Part shown: positions 24,974 through 34,800 of the stretch, piece after piece
Layout: the number at the start of each line of letters is the position of its first letter
Position numbering within the stretch: position 1 is the stretch's first letter
DNA from: Boseongicola sp. SB0665_bin_10
GTDB lineage: Bacteria > Pseudomonadota > Alphaproteobacteria > Rhodobacterales > Rhodobacteraceae
Length of the DNA stretch: 64,000 nucleotides
Assembly (NCBI GenBank): GCA_009838075.1
Contig: VXSG01000096.1
Location: forward strand, 62,001 to 126,000
Reading direction: 5' to 3'
Notes under the pieces: generated by a model
What the model was told of the DNA's origin: nothing
The model's input: the letters and a program-made list of their open reading frames with translations, nothing else
Databases searched by the model: none
Position numbers and translations under genes: made by a program

Positions 24974-25669
24974 ATGACTCGATTGATGCCGATTGCCGCC
25001 GCGCTTTGGATGGCGGCCTCCGGAATTGCAGCAGCAGGCCAGACGGTCGTCGTGGAGCTGTTCACCTCCCAAGGGTGCAGTTCCTGCCCGCCGGCGGATC
25101 GAATCCTCAGCGAACTGGCCGGGCGCGACGACGTGATCGCCCTAGCGCTGCACGTGGATTACTGGGACTACCTGGGCTGGAAGGACAAGTTCGCCATTCC
25201 GGGCCACACCGACCGTCAACGCTCATACGTGCGCGCGATCGGAAAGAACACGATCTATACCCCTCAGATGGTGATTGGCGGCAGGGACCACGTCATTGGC
25301 TCGCGGCCAATGAAAATCTCCAGACTGCTGCAGAAGCACGCCGCACAGGATGCCCGCGTCAACGTCGTGGCCAGGCGGAATGGCGACCAGATATCCATCG
25401 AGGCAACTCCGGCCGGGACGGCGGCCCTGCCGGCGGTCATCGATCTTGTGACATACGTGCCAGAAGCGACGGTTGACGTCCTCCGAGGCGAAAACGCCGG
25501 GCGCACCCTCACCTATCACAACATTGTCAGGGACTGGGCGCGACTGGGGACCTGGAACGGCAAGTCCGCCTTTCGCGCGACGGCGCAGGTCCCCGAAGGC
25601 GTTCCCGTCGTGGTGCTTGTGCAGGCCCGCAATTCAGGACCTATCCTCGGGGCTCACCGGCTTCGCTAG
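24974..25669 (+). CDS. DUF1223 family exported thioredoxin-like protein
   Basis: 231 residues from ATG 24,974. A signal peptide (LMPIAAALWMAASGIAAAG) is followed by the DUF1223 hallmark VVELFTSQGCSSCPPADRIL, a CSSC motif in a thioredoxin-like fold. Further family segments are LHVDYWDYLGWKD and YTPQMVIGGRD. Presumed periplasmic; the biochemical role of the family is not established. The 3' end overlaps the convergent acyltransferase gene by 29 bases. Confidence 0.88.
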   Translation: MTRLMPIAAALWMAASGIAAAGQTVVVELFTSQGCSSCPPADRILSELAGRDDVIALALHVDYWDYLGWKDKFAIPGHTDRQRSYVRAIGKNTIYTPQMVIGGRDHVIGSRPMKISRLLQKHAAQDARVNVVARRNGDQISIEATPAGTAALPAVIDLVTYVPEATVDVLRGENAGRTLTYHNIVRDWARLGTWNGKSAFRATAQVPEGVPVVVLVQARNSGPILGAHRLR

Positions 25670-26567
25670 CTCCGGAGGGCACCCGCCCCGGCCTGTACTT
25701 CCAGCGATGATGGATCCAGAACCACTGGGTGGGGTGCTTGCGCGCCATCCTTTCGACGATGTCATTGTATTCCTGCATCATGCTCTCGGGAGTCGATCTG
25801 GCCAAGGGCGCCTCCATTCGCACGCGGAACGTCCGACCGTCGTCTTCCCGTATGCCAAACAGCGGGATGATCTCCGCGTTGTACGCCAGTGCCCACTCGG
25901 CAACGGACAGCGCCGTGTGCGCCTCCCGGTCGAAGAACTTCAGGAGCGGCGCCCCGGCCATGGAAATGTCGGTGGCGAGCCCGATCACGCCACCCTCCCT
26001 CAGGTGCCGGATCAGTCCCGCGACTCCCTTCCTGTTGGTCGGAAAGACCGGCGACGCAATCGCCGAAATCGCCTTGACGTAGTGAGCGTTGAACGCAGCG
26101 TTGCGCATCGGCCGGTAGAGCGCGGCCATCGAATACCCCTCGCGACTGAGTTTCGCGCGCGGAACATCGTAGTTTCCGAAATGGGCCGTTACGAGAATGA
26201 CGGGCCTACGCGCGTCGCGCGCCGCCTTGAGAGCGGCAACGCCCGGACCTTCCAGTTTCGCGGCTTGAGCCCGCGCCACGAACTCCTCCCCCGAGTATAT
26301 CTCGATCACCGTGCGCCCGAAGTTGTCCGGCACGCGCCGCGCAATCCTCCGCCTTTCCGCCGAAGAGAGTTCGGGCATGGCAAGATCCAGATTCTCCAGA
26401 ATCCTGGTGCGCCAGCCAATGAGCGGCGCCGCCACGTAGGCGACCAGCGTACCCACGAACGGACCTCGCACGCGGTAGGGCAGCAACAGTGCAATTCCTA
26501 GAATCGAACGGGCAAGCCCGTTGTTTAGCCAATCCCTGAACCGGTTGCCGAGTGCCACGGCCCGCAC
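25641..26567 (-). CDS. Lysophospholipid/lipid A acyltransferase, HtrB/LpxL family
   Basis: 308 residues from GTG 26,567; an in-frame GTG at 26,558 has a better-spaced GAGG. It is a membrane-associated acyltransferase: an N-terminal hydrophobic segment (about 18-50) then the HX4D catalytic motif in VTAHFGNYD, the YRPMRN motif, and a late WIHHRWK. The family adds secondary acyl chains to lipid A or related lipids. The donor and acceptor cannot be read here. Confidence 0.85.
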   Translation of the reverse strand: MRAVALGNRFRDWLNNGLARSILGIALLLPYRVRGPFVGTLVAYVAAPLIGWRTRILENLDLAMPELSSAERRRIARRVPDNFGRTVIEIYSGEEFVARAQAAKLEGPGVAALKAARDARRPVILVTAHFGNYDVPRAKLSREGYSMAALYRPMRNAAFNAHYVKAISAIASPVFPTNRKGVAGLIRHLREGGVIGLATDISMAGAPLLKFFDREAHTALSVAEWALAYNAEIIPLFGIREDDGRTFRVRMEAPLARSTPESMMQEYNDIVERMARKHPTQWFWIHHRWKYRPGRVPSGASEAGEPRG

Positions 26568-26687
26568 CTCGCCATCGCGTTACAGACCGTTGGATACGGG
26601 CCCTTGGTCATGCATTGCAACGGGGAATGTCAGGTCGGGTTGCGGGACCAATTGCGCGGCCAGCGAGTCGGGCAATCTCAATGACAA

Positions 26688-26705
26688 GGCGGCCAGAAGG
26701 CCGCC
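26688..26705 (-). terminator. Intrinsic terminator after the 54-residue secreted protein
   Basis: GGCGGCC (26,688-26,694), 4-base loop, GGCCGCC (26,699-26,705). Read on the minus strand the stem is followed by TTGTCATT, and it lies 25 bases past the stop of the small gene. Confidence 0.6.
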
Positions 26706-26729
26706 CCGTGATTGTCTGAAGAAACGAGA

Positions 26730-26894
26730 TCAGCCAGTTGGCGTGATGCAGGAATTCGTCTCGGCATCGAAAACCTGCCCCTCGGGGCATGACATCGTGA
26801 TCTGTTCTTCCGCGTGACCCTTGAAGCAAATGGCCATTGCCAGAGATGGCGTCATCGTCAGGAAAACGGCCACGACAAGCGATCCAGCTTTCAT
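26730..26894 (-). CDS. Small secreted Cys-containing protein (54 aa)
   Basis: 54 residues: a signal peptide (MKAGSLVVAVFLTMTPSLAMA), then a 33-residue mature acidic peptide with three cysteines (ICFKG, MSCPEGQVFD, NSCITPTG). The Cys-Pro-x-Gly-x-x-(F/Y)-D-x-x-x-x-x-Cys pattern resembles short Cys-rich secreted peptides found next to housekeeping genes in alphaproteobacteria; the function is unknown. A GGGAGAG ribosome-binding site precedes the ATG and a good terminator follows, so it appears to be a monocistronic real gene between the acyltransferase and purB. Confidence 0.7.
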   Translation of the reverse strand: MKAGSLVVAVFLTMTPSLAMAICFKGHAEEQITMSCPEGQVFDAETNSCITPTG

Positions 26895-26973
26895 GAGTCT
26901 CTCCCTTTCGACCGTTGTACGCCCAGACTAGCACGGGATCTCACGCCGGCGCTTCACGAAACCGTGAATGCCG

Positions 26974-28278
26974 TCACGTCCCGAACACGCGACCGAATAT
27001 CGTGTCGACGTGCCTTGTGTGACTCCCTAGATCGAACTTCTCGCGGATCTCCGCCTCCGACAGCGCGGCGGTCACGTCGGCATCGGCCAAGAGTTCCTCA
27101 AGGAAGTCCTTGTCGTCTTCCCAAACCTTCATCGCGTTGCGCTGGACCAGCCTGTAGGCATCGTCTCGACTGACCCCCTTTTGCGTCAGGGCCAGAAGCA
27201 CCTGCTGCGAATGGACAAGGCCGCGCAGCCTGCCGAGGTTCCTCTTCATGTTCCCCGGATAGACGACGAGCCTGTCGATCACGCCCGTGAGGCGCACGAG
27301 CGCGAAATCCAGGTGAACGGTCGCGTCGGGGCCGATGCCGCGTTCCACCGAGGAATGCGAGATGTCGCGCTCGTGCCAAAGCGTGACGTTTTCCAGGGCA
27401 GGCGTGACCGCGCTGCGAACGAGGCGGGCAAGTCCGGTCAGGTTCTCGGTCAGGACCGGATTGCGCTTGTGTGGCATGGCGGAGGAACCCTTCTGCCCTT
27501 TGGAGAAATGCTCTTCCGCCTCCAGGACCTCGGTGCGCTGCATGTGCCGGATCTCGGTCGCGATGTTCTCCACGCTCGAAGCGACGACGCCAAGCGTCGC
27601 GAAGAACATTGCATGCCGGTCTCTTGGAATGACCTGAGTCGAGACAGGCTCCGGGCGCAGCCCCAGCTTGGCGCAGACATGCTTCTCCACGCCGGGATCA
27701 ATGTTCGCGAACGTTCCGACCGCGCCGGAAATCGCCCCGGTGGCCACTTCCTCGCGTGCGTGTCGAAGACGTGCCCTGTTGCGGTCCATTTCCGCAAAAA
27801 ACCTGGCGAAGGTCAGCCCCATGGTGACCGGCTCCGCGTGAATGCCGTGGCTCCGCCCGACGCGGACATCCATCTTGTGCTCGTGCGCGCGGCGCCTCAA
27901 CGCGGCGAGAAGCGCATCCATGTCTTCGAGAAGCATGTCGGTTGCGCGCGTCAGCTGGATGTTGAACGCGGTGTCAAGAACGTCGGAAGACGTCATGCCC
28001 TGGTGCACGAAGCGGGCATCCTTGTCGCCGATGATTTCGGCAAGATGCGTCAGGAACGCAATGACATCATGCTTGGTGACCGCTTCGATCTCGTCAATGC
28101 GCTCAACGTCGAATTCTGCATCCCGTGCCTTCCAGACCGCTTCGGCGTTTTCGCGGGGAATGACGCCAAGCTCCGCCATGGCATCGCAGGCATGCGCCTC
28201 GATCTCGAACCAGATTCGAAACCTGGCTTGCGGCGACCAGATCGCCGCCATTTCAGGGCGCATGTATCTCGGGATCAT
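26974..28278 (-). CDS. purB: Adenylosuccinate lyase
   Basis: 434 residues. It cleaves SAICAR and adenylosuccinate in purine synthesis. The fumarase/aspartase superfamily signature KGSSAMPHKRNPV is intact, with the catalytic loop Ser. Also present are TSSDVLDTA, the His-containing GRSHGIHAEP segment and WHERDISHSSVERG. An AAAGG ribosome-binding site precedes the start. Length matches the family. Confidence 0.96.
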   Translation of the reverse strand: MIPRYMRPEMAAIWSPQARFRIWFEIEAHACDAMAELGVIPRENAEAVWKARDAEFDVERIDEIEAVTKHDVIAFLTHLAEIIGDKDARFVHQGMTSSDVLDTAFNIQLTRATDMLLEDMDALLAALRRRAHEHKMDVRVGRSHGIHAEPVTMGLTFARFFAEMDRNRARLRHAREEVATGAISGAVGTFANIDPGVEKHVCAKLGLRPEPVSTQVIPRDRHAMFFATLGVVASSVENIATEIRHMQRTEVLEAEEHFSKGQKGSSAMPHKRNPVLTENLTGLARLVRSAVTPALENVTLWHERDISHSSVERGIGPDATVHLDFALVRLTGVIDRLVVYPGNMKRNLGRLRGLVHSQQVLLALTQKGVSRDDAYRLVQRNAMKVWEDDKDFLEELLADADVTAALSEAEIREKFDLGSHTRHVDTIFGRVFGT

Positions 28279-28565
28279 TTGCGCGACCTTTCATCGGGTA
28301 CAGGGATGCGTTTAGTCTGAACCACCGGCACGATAAACCCCTGAATCAGCGCTCAAGCCTTTGAAGGCATTGATGTCTTGGCCTCATGCGCGAACCGGCC
28401 AGGTTCACGCCCGGCCCAGTCGTTCCGACGGCGACAATCCGCAAGGCCGGGATTTTCGGGGCGTGCCGTTGCAAGGGACCGATTTGTGGATTGCCCCGGC
28501 CGCGATGGTTCCGGCCGGGACGGCCTACTCCAGAAATTTGGCAAGTGACGAACTGCACGGACACG

Positions 28566-29168
28566 CTATCTGCTTTCCAGATCCAGCCCAGGTTCGACGT
28601 CAGGCCAATGCTCGTTCACGGGCAATGACTTCGCACGGCGCTGGATGTCCGCAAGCTGCACCGGCTTGAAGTCAAAGACGTCGACGCCGACGTTGACCGA
28701 ATTCCTGGTGCCTCTCCAGTTGTTGTGAACGTGGCTAAAGAGTTGCAACGCGCCGCGCCTGGAATGGTTCCAGGTCACCATTGGATAGTGGCAGAGCGTA
28801 TTGGGAAGGCTCTCCGGATCATCCCTGACTTCCAGGAAATGCGACACGCTGTCCCAAGGCAGCCTCAGGGTCCCGGGCCGGTCGTGATTGCCGACGACAA
28901 GGTGCTTTCGCAGGCCTGGCAACTGGTCGAAGCGGTGGCGGAGCCACGCGTCATTCCTTGAGTTTCGGCCCATCGCGAAGTCCCCGAGAATCCAGAGATC
29001 ATCCTGCGGGCCTACGCAGTTCCAAAGGTTCTCGAGGATCACCGCTTCCATGTGTTCGGCGTCACGAAACGGCCGGCCACAGAGCCGGATGATGTTGTCG
29101 TGGCCGAAGTGAAGGTCGGCTGTATACCAGTGTGTCAATTTCACTCTCCTGCACATTGTTCCACGCAT
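28566..29168 (-). CDS. Metallophosphoesterase (calcineurin-like)
   Basis: 200 residues on the longest start; ATG 29,156 and GTG 29,144 are alternatives, and the conserved domain begins only at LTHWYTADLHFGH. Metal-binding motifs appear in order: DLHFGH, ILGDFAMG, VVGNHD, a later His in CHYP, and SHVHNNW. This set matches a small subgroup of single-domain phosphoesterases found in chromosomes and phages. Substrate unknown. It is the last housekeeping-type gene before the mobilization region. Confidence 0.85.
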   Translation of the reverse strand: MRGTMCRRVKLTHWYTADLHFGHDNIIRLCGRPFRDAEHMEAVILENLWNCVGPQDDLWILGDFAMGRNSRNDAWLRHRFDQLPGLRKHLVVGNHDRPGTLRLPWDSVSHFLEVRDDPESLPNTLCHYPMVTWNHSRRGALQLFSHVHNNWRGTRNSVNVGVDVFDFKPVQLADIQRRAKSLPVNEHWPDVEPGLDLESR

Positions 29169-29711
29169 ACGGCGTCAGGCAGTGTCGGAGAGTGCGAATT
29201 CTCTTGCGAACAGCGAAGACGCCGCCCGCAACAGCGGGCGCTACATGTGACTTTCGGCTATGGAGCGCAATTCCTGCATTCCGGCCCGCTAGCACGGCAG
29301 TCTGGCAGCGTAAAGACCCCTTCGAATTCGTTGCGAATGTCGAAACGCGCAGTCGCGGTTCGCGATGCGGGACTCAATCATCGGAAGTACGGAGCCCGAT
29401 CCCGTTCGGGGGCTTCCCGACCTTCGGCACGAACGGCCGATTGCGCCCTGTCGCCAGACCGGGGAAGGCATGTCCCTGGCGCGACACTAGTTCGATTGCA
29501 GTCGAATGCGCCAAGTCTTGGCACCCGATAAATTTCGCCGGAGCGCGTTGCCTCATCCTGAATGGGCGAAATCAGACAACCGGAACCAGAGGCTTGACCG
29601 ACGCGGCACCCGCAACTAGTTCATTGTTCCTGAGCGGGTGTGACATTCCAAGAAAGAGCCGCGTGGCCCCTGCCACTCCGATTCACTGTTGCCTTCTCCT
29701 GTTGAAACCCA
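29169..29711. other. Boundary region between chromosome backbone and mobilization operon
   Basis: No gene is supported: open frames lack ribosome-binding sites and family resemblance. No intact tRNA gene, integrase or clear attachment-site duplication was recognised. The region marks a change from housekeeping to mobile gene content. Confidence 0.4.
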
Positions 29712-29739
29712 TGTATACAGTGCGTTACATCGCTTGTAA
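29712..29739. promoter_or_regulatory. AT-rich dyads upstream of the mobilization operon (possible oriT or operator)
   Basis: An 8-base palindrome TGTATACA (29,712-29,719) is followed by TTACA (29,725-29,729) and TGTAA (29,735-29,739), an inverted repeat around 5 bases. They sit in a low-GC island about 200 bases before three tandem ribbon-helix-helix genes, where relaxosome and autoregulatory sites normally lie. No nic site motif could be identified. Confidence 0.3.
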
Positions 29740-29935
29740 AGCAACAGTTGGCTGAGCCGGCCAGAAGATGCTGTCGATGAACTTGTTGCAATTAGGGAAC
29801 ATTGACATATGCTTGTTTGAAAGCAGGAACGGATTTGCAGCATGAAGCGTATGTCAGGAACAAGGGAAAGCGCATGAAGGCGGCACGGGTTCTTGTTTCC
29901 CGCACGGCGGCGCCGAATCGGCCCGGACGGGTGCC

Positions 29936-30289
29936 ATGAGCGTCCCGCGCAGGCAGCGCGGCCTGATGGCCACCGACGCGGAGTGGGAGCGGATCTCGCG
30001 GGCCGCCGGGGCGAGCGGCATGGAGATCTCCAGGTACGTCGTCTCTCGCGCTCTGGCCCCCGACGACCTTCCGAGGGAGGTCCTGCGCCGCGCGGTGCGC
30101 GAGGCGCTCGTGCTCTCGAAGCTGGAGGAGCGGCGCCTGCGCGAGGCCGGGGCCGGCGCGGCGTGGGACGACGCCTGCGACGCGGTCGACGCGTGGATGG
30201 ACCGCGAGGGCATGCTCGACCGCCTGACCGATCCCGGCGCGGCGAATCGCTGGAAGGCCGCGTCCGCCGGTCCGGAGGATCCGTCGTGA
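29936..30289 (+). CDS. Ribbon-helix-helix-like relaxosome accessory protein 1
   Basis: 117 residues. The N-terminal segment RQRGLMATDAEWERISRAAG, followed by ASGMEISRYVV, has the strand-helix-helix pattern of MobC/ribbon-helix-helix DNA-binding proteins. The remainder is helical and charged. It is the first gene of a coupled run that leads into a MobF relaxase, so it likely binds the transfer origin or autoregulates the operon (inferred). Its stop overlaps the next start in a GTGA junction. Base composition is extremely GC-rich. Confidence 0.65.
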   Translation: MSVPRRQRGLMATDAEWERISRAAGASGMEISRYVVSRALAPDDLPREVLRRAVREALVLSKLEERRLREAGAGAAWDDACDAVDAWMDREGMLDRLTDPGAANRWKAASAGPEDPS

Positions 30290-30594
30290 GCGGCGACGCG
30301 CGAGGGCGGCCGAGGCAGCGCAGCCTGCACTGCCCGCCCGCGGAGCAGGAGATGATACGGGCGCGGGCGAAGGCGGCGGGCAAGTCGATCTCGCGCCACG
30401 TGCTCGATCTGGCGATTGCGGACGATCCGGACGTCCATCCGCTTGCGCTGGACGCGGATGCGCAGCTGTCCGTTCTCGACGGCGTGCTGGAGATCCGGGG
30501 CTTCGTGCGGGCGCTCCAGGACGAGCTTCCGGGCGGCAGCGGCCAGAGCCTGCTGTCGGCGATCTCCCTCATGGCCGGGGACCGGGCGCCATGA
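30286..30594 (+). CDS. Ribbon-helix-helix-like relaxosome accessory protein 2
   Basis: 102 residues from GTG 30,286, overlapping the previous stop. RQRSLHCPPAEQEMIRARAK, followed by AAGKSISRHVLDLAI, aligns by eye with the neighbour on either side: the same basic strand, an E-x-x-x-I helix, then G-x-(S/E)-I-S-R and a second helix. The C-terminal half is a predicted helix with a VLDGVLEIRGFVRAL stretch that may mediate oligomerisation. It is coupled to the third member by ATGA. Function is inferred from context. Confidence 0.6.
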   Translation: MSGDARGRPRQRSLHCPPAEQEMIRARAKAAGKSISRHVLDLAIADDPDVHPLALDADAQLSVLDGVLEIRGFVRALQDELPGGSGQSLLSAISLMAGDRAP

Positions 30595-31058
30595 CGGGCG
30601 GGACGAAGCCCGCGAGGCACCTCTCGATCTCGGCGACCGACGCGGAGTGGGCAACCGTGCGCGACCACGCGGCCCGGCGCGGGCTGACGGTCGCCCGCTA
30701 CCTCGTCGGCCTCGTCGAGCGCAACGGGCGCGAGAGGGACGGGTCCGCCCCGATCCTCGCGCTCAACGCGGTGGAGCAGCACGAGCTTCTCGAGGGCGTG
30801 CGGGAGATCCGCGCTCTCATGTCGGGCCGCAGGGCCGCGAAGCCGCTTGCGGATGACATGCAGGCCCGGGTGGCCGCCATGTTCGCGGCGTGGGCGGACG
30901 GCATGCTGGACGTTGGACGCGCGGCGGATCTCCGCGCCGCGCTTGCGGCGGTGCGGGGCGAGCGGCAGGCGGACGTGGACATGTCCCGGCTGACGCGGAA
31001 CCGTGCCCTCAGGCGGGACGCCGGCGGAAGGGGACGCGAGAGAGGAGACGGCGCATGA
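30591..31058 (+). CDS. Ribbon-helix-helix-like relaxosome accessory protein 3
   Basis: 155 residues. ARHLSISATDAEWATVRDHA, followed by ARRGLTVARYLVGLV, is a third version of the same DNA-binding module, most like the first member in its TDAEW turn. A longer C-terminal region (EQHELLEGVREIRALMS, then an Arg-rich tail) resembles the MobC-type helical extension. It starts in an ATGA overlap with the previous gene and ends in an ATGA overlap with the next. Confidence 0.6.
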   Translation: MTGGTKPARHLSISATDAEWATVRDHAARRGLTVARYLVGLVERNGRERDGSAPILALNAVEQHELLEGVREIRALMSGRRAAKPLADDMQARVAAMFAAWADGMLDVGRAADLRAALAAVRGERQADVDMSRLTRNRALRRDAGGRGRERGDGA

Positions 31059-31744
31059 GCGGGGAACGGGACGGCGACCGGCGCGGTTCGGGCTGGAAGG
31101 ACCTGATGGTCACGCGACCGGGCCCGGGCGCGGCGGCGATCGAGGAGATGAAGGACGAGATCGCGAGGCTGGGCGAGACCGTCACGGCGCAGGCCGAACG
31201 CCCCGATCCGGCGACCATGGAGGAGCTGGAGGCCTGGGGGTCGAGGTTCCTGGAGCGCGTCGGCGAAGCGGCGTCCGGACGGGCGGCGCCGATGACGCGG
31301 GAGGAGATGGAGGAGACGGTCGCCGGACTGGCCGACCGCATCGTGGCGGCGACGGCGCCGGACCGGGAACTCGCTGCACGGACCGGCGGCGCGGCCGAGC
31401 CGGGCGGGGCCGCGACGGAGGACGAGGAGAGGACGGTCCGGGAGCAGCTCAGGTGGATCGTTCACCTGCTGACGTGGAAGCGTGCCCCGATCCGCCAGGA
31501 CCTGGAGGGCATCCGGCAGACGGCGAACGGCATCGACGCGGGCTGCGCGCATGGCCGGGAGGCCCAGGAGGACGGTTTCGTCGCCCTGTCCGCGCGCCTG
31601 GGCGGGATCGAAATGGGGATCGGGGATCTTCGGAGCCGCCGGGGGGTCCCGTTCCGCTGGATCATCCTCGGGGCTGTCGCCGGCATGGCGCTGGAAGCCT
31701 GGGCGGGCCCGCTCTCCCGGTTCCTTGCATGGCAAGGCTTCTGA
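31055..31744 (+). CDS. Mobilization-operon protein with C-terminal membrane anchor
   Basis: 229 residues. Mostly charged and helical, with heptad-like runs (AAIEEMKDEIARLGETV and TREEMEETVAGLADRIV) suggesting a coiled coil, then a single C-terminal membrane helix (WIILGAVAGMALEAWAG) preceded by Arg residues. This tail-anchored layout is like MobB/TraJ-type helper proteins that bring the relaxosome to the membrane or coupling protein. Sequence identity to a known family was not recognised, so the role is inferred from position between the RHH genes and the relaxase. Confidence 0.6.
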   Translation: MSGERDGDRRGSGWKDLMVTRPGPGAAAIEEMKDEIARLGETVTAQAERPDPATMEELEAWGSRFLERVGEAASGRAAPMTREEMEETVAGLADRIVAATAPDRELAARTGGAAEPGGAATEDEERTVREQLRWIVHLLTWKRAPIRQDLEGIRQTANGIDAGCAHGREAQEDGFVALSARLGGIEMGIGDLRSRRGVPFRWIILGAVAGMALEAWAGPLSRFLAWQGF

Positions 31745-31858
31745 TCCGCCGCCCCGTCTCCAGCCGCCGCCGTTCCCGCTGGCATGGCTCCCGGGATCCG
31801 GCCGGACATCGCCTGCGGACATCCGCGACGGCGGCCTTCGTGCGGGGAGCCTGAGCGC

Positions 31859-34800
31859 ATGGTCGCGACGGTCGTCGAGCTGGCCTCCGCGACGGCGGCG
31901 CTCTCCTACTACGAGCGCGACGGCTACTACGCGAAGGACGATCCCGAGCACCGGCAGGCGAGCTTCTGGCACGGCGCGGCGGCGGGCGCGATCGGGCTCA
32001 GGGGCCACGTGCATCCCAAGCGCTTCGACGATCTCCTCTCGGGCGTTGTCCCGGGCACGGAAATCCGCCTCGGGCGCATGCGCGAGGGCGAGCGCGAGCA
32101 CCGTCCGGGCTGGGACGTCACCTTCTCGGCCCCGAAGTCGGTGTCGCTGGAGGCGCTGGTCGCCGGCGACCGGCGGGTGATCCGGGCCCACGACGATGCG
32201 GTCCGCGCGACGCTGGACTGGATCGAGGCGGAGCTGCTGGAGACGCGCGGCTGGGACCCGGCGACGCGGCGCCGTCCCCGGGTGAAGGCCGACGGCATGG
32301 CCGTGGCCGGGTTCCGTCACCTGACGAGCCGCAACCTCGACCCGCAGCTGCACACGCATTGCGTCATTGCGAACATGACCCGGACGCGGGACGGCGCCTG
32401 GCGCAGCGTCGAGCCGACGCGGATCCGGCGGAGCCGGAACCTCATCGGGGCCCACTACCGCAACGAGCTCGCGCGCCGGCTCCAGGCGATGGGGATGGCG
32501 ACCGTGCCGACGATGGTCGGCAACGTGCCCGGGTTCGAGTTCGCGGGCTACGACCGCTCGTTCCTGATGGCGTTCTCCGGACGGCGCCGCGAGATCCTCG
32601 CCCACCTGGAGCGGCTCGGGCTTCCCTACACGCCTGCCCTCGCCCAGACGGCGGCGCTGCACACGCGGCGGCGCAAGCGGGACCGCAGCCTGGCGGAACT
32701 GGTGCCGGAATGGCGGGAGCGGGCCCGCGCGCTCGGTCTTGACCGCGACAGGATGGCCCTCGCCCCGCCCAGGCCCGTCGACACGGAGACCGGCGCGATC
32801 TCGGAGGCGGTGACCGTCCCGCCGCCGGACCTGCCGGACAACGTGATCCGGAACCGCAAGCGGGCGCCGGCCCTGCCGGAGCTGCCGCGCGGCGCGCGGG
32901 CGCCGAGGAAGGGACGGCGCACGGGCCGGCCCTCCGCCCCGGCGCGGCTGTCGCGCGATCCGGAGACCGGGCCGCTGGAGGCGGTGGCGCGCGCGGTGGC
33001 GCATGCGGAGGAACGGCGCACCGTGATCCCCGAGACGGAGATCCGGGCCGTGGCGCTCGGCCACGCGCCGGGGCGCTGGACGCTTGCCGAGATCGACGCA
33101 GCCGTCGCGCGACTGGTGCGGGAGGGCGAGCTGGTCGAGACCGTGCGCCGGGGCGCGGACCGCCCCTTCGTCACCGAGCGGGCGGTGAAGGCGGAGCGGC
33201 GGCTGCTGGCGCTCCTGCGCGAGGGACGCGGCCGGGCCGTCCCGCTTGCAGACGAGGCGGCGGTCGCGGCGAGGCTGGAGGGCGGCCGTCTCACGGACGG
33301 CCAGCGGGCGGCGGTGCGGACGCTGCTGCTCGCGCGGGACACGGTCGTCGGCGTGCAGGGCCATGCCGGCAGCGGCAAGACCGCGATGCTCCGCGAGGCG
33401 GCGGCGCTCGCGGGGGAACGGCGGATCCTGGGCCTCGCGCCCTCGGCCTCGGCCGCACGGGTGCTGGCGCGGGAGGCCGGCGTCGAGGCGTGGACGCTGC
33501 AGCGGTTCCTGACACGGCACGGGGACCTCTCCGATCCGGACCGCCTGGCACGGGGGCGGGAGGAGTTCCGGGGCGCGATGCTCGCGGTCGACGAGGCGTC
33601 CATGGTCGACACCGCGCGCATGGAGGCGCTCCTGCGAATCTCCCGCACGCTCGGTGTGGCAAGGGTGGCGCTGGTGGGCGACACGGCGCAGCTGCGCGCG
33701 GTGGACGCGGGCCAGCCGTTCCGGCTCATGCAGCGGGCGGGCATGGAGACCGCCGTCATGGACGAGGTGCTGCGCCAGCGCGACCCGGCGCTCCTGGAGG
33801 CCGTCAGGCGGTCCAGGGAGGGCGCGCCGGGCGCGGCGACGGAGATCCTCGGCGAGCGGGTGCGCGAGGTTCCGCGCGGCGATCTCGGCGCGGAGGCGGG
33901 ACGGCGCTGGCTGGCGCTCGCCCCCGAGGAGCGGACGGACACCGCGATTATGGCGCCCACCCACGCGATCCGACGCGAGGCCAACGCCGCGGTGCGCGAG
34001 GGGCTCGCGGCGGAGGGCGCTCTGCAAGGTCCGTCCCTTGTCATCGACCGGCTGGTCGACCGGCGGCTGACGCGGGCGCAGGCGGCTGACATCCGCAGCT
34101 GGGAGGAAGGGGACACCGTCGTGTTCCATCGCGACGCCTACGGTTGCCGCCAGGACGACGTCTGCATCGTCACGGCCGTCACGGCCGCAGGCGACGGGAA
34201 GGTGACGCTGGCGACGCCCGGCGGCGAGCGGAGCTTCCGGCCCTCGGGCAACAGCGCCTGGTGGTGCCGGCTGCACGACACGGAGGAGATCGAGATCCGC
34301 GCCGGCGACCGGATCCGCTGGACCCGCAACCGGAAGGCCGCGCGCGGCCGGCCCGGCCTCGTCAACGGCGGCGAGGCGGATGTCGTCGCGGTCGAGAGGA
34401 GCCGCGTGCGGTTCCGCGACCCGGACGGGCGCGGCCTCTCGCTGGCCAGGGACGACGTCCAGCTCCGCCACCTCGACCACGCGTACTGCACCACGGTCCA
34501 CGCCGCGCAGGGCGCGACCGCGCGCTCGGCGATCGCGGTGCTGGAGTCGGCCGGCGCCGCGGACCAGGCGCTGTTCCATGTCGAGCTGAGCCGCGCCTCG
34601 GACGAGTTCCTGCTGCTGACCGACGACCGGGAGGGGCTGGTCGAGACGCTGGAGGGCCGGCCCGGCCAGGGGGACGGCGCGCTGGAGGCGCTGGGCATCG
34701 ATCCGGAACGTCCGCCCGCAATCGAGCCGGAGATCTTCGAGGCGCTGGTCGCGGACTGGCGCGAGCTGGAAAGGCGCGGCGAGGAGGCGGGCCGCGACCC

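Noticed and set aside
26953-26968. TTCACG-AAAC-CGTGAA hairpin as a purB terminator
   Set aside because: The 6-bp stem is short and there is no T-tract on the minus strand after it.
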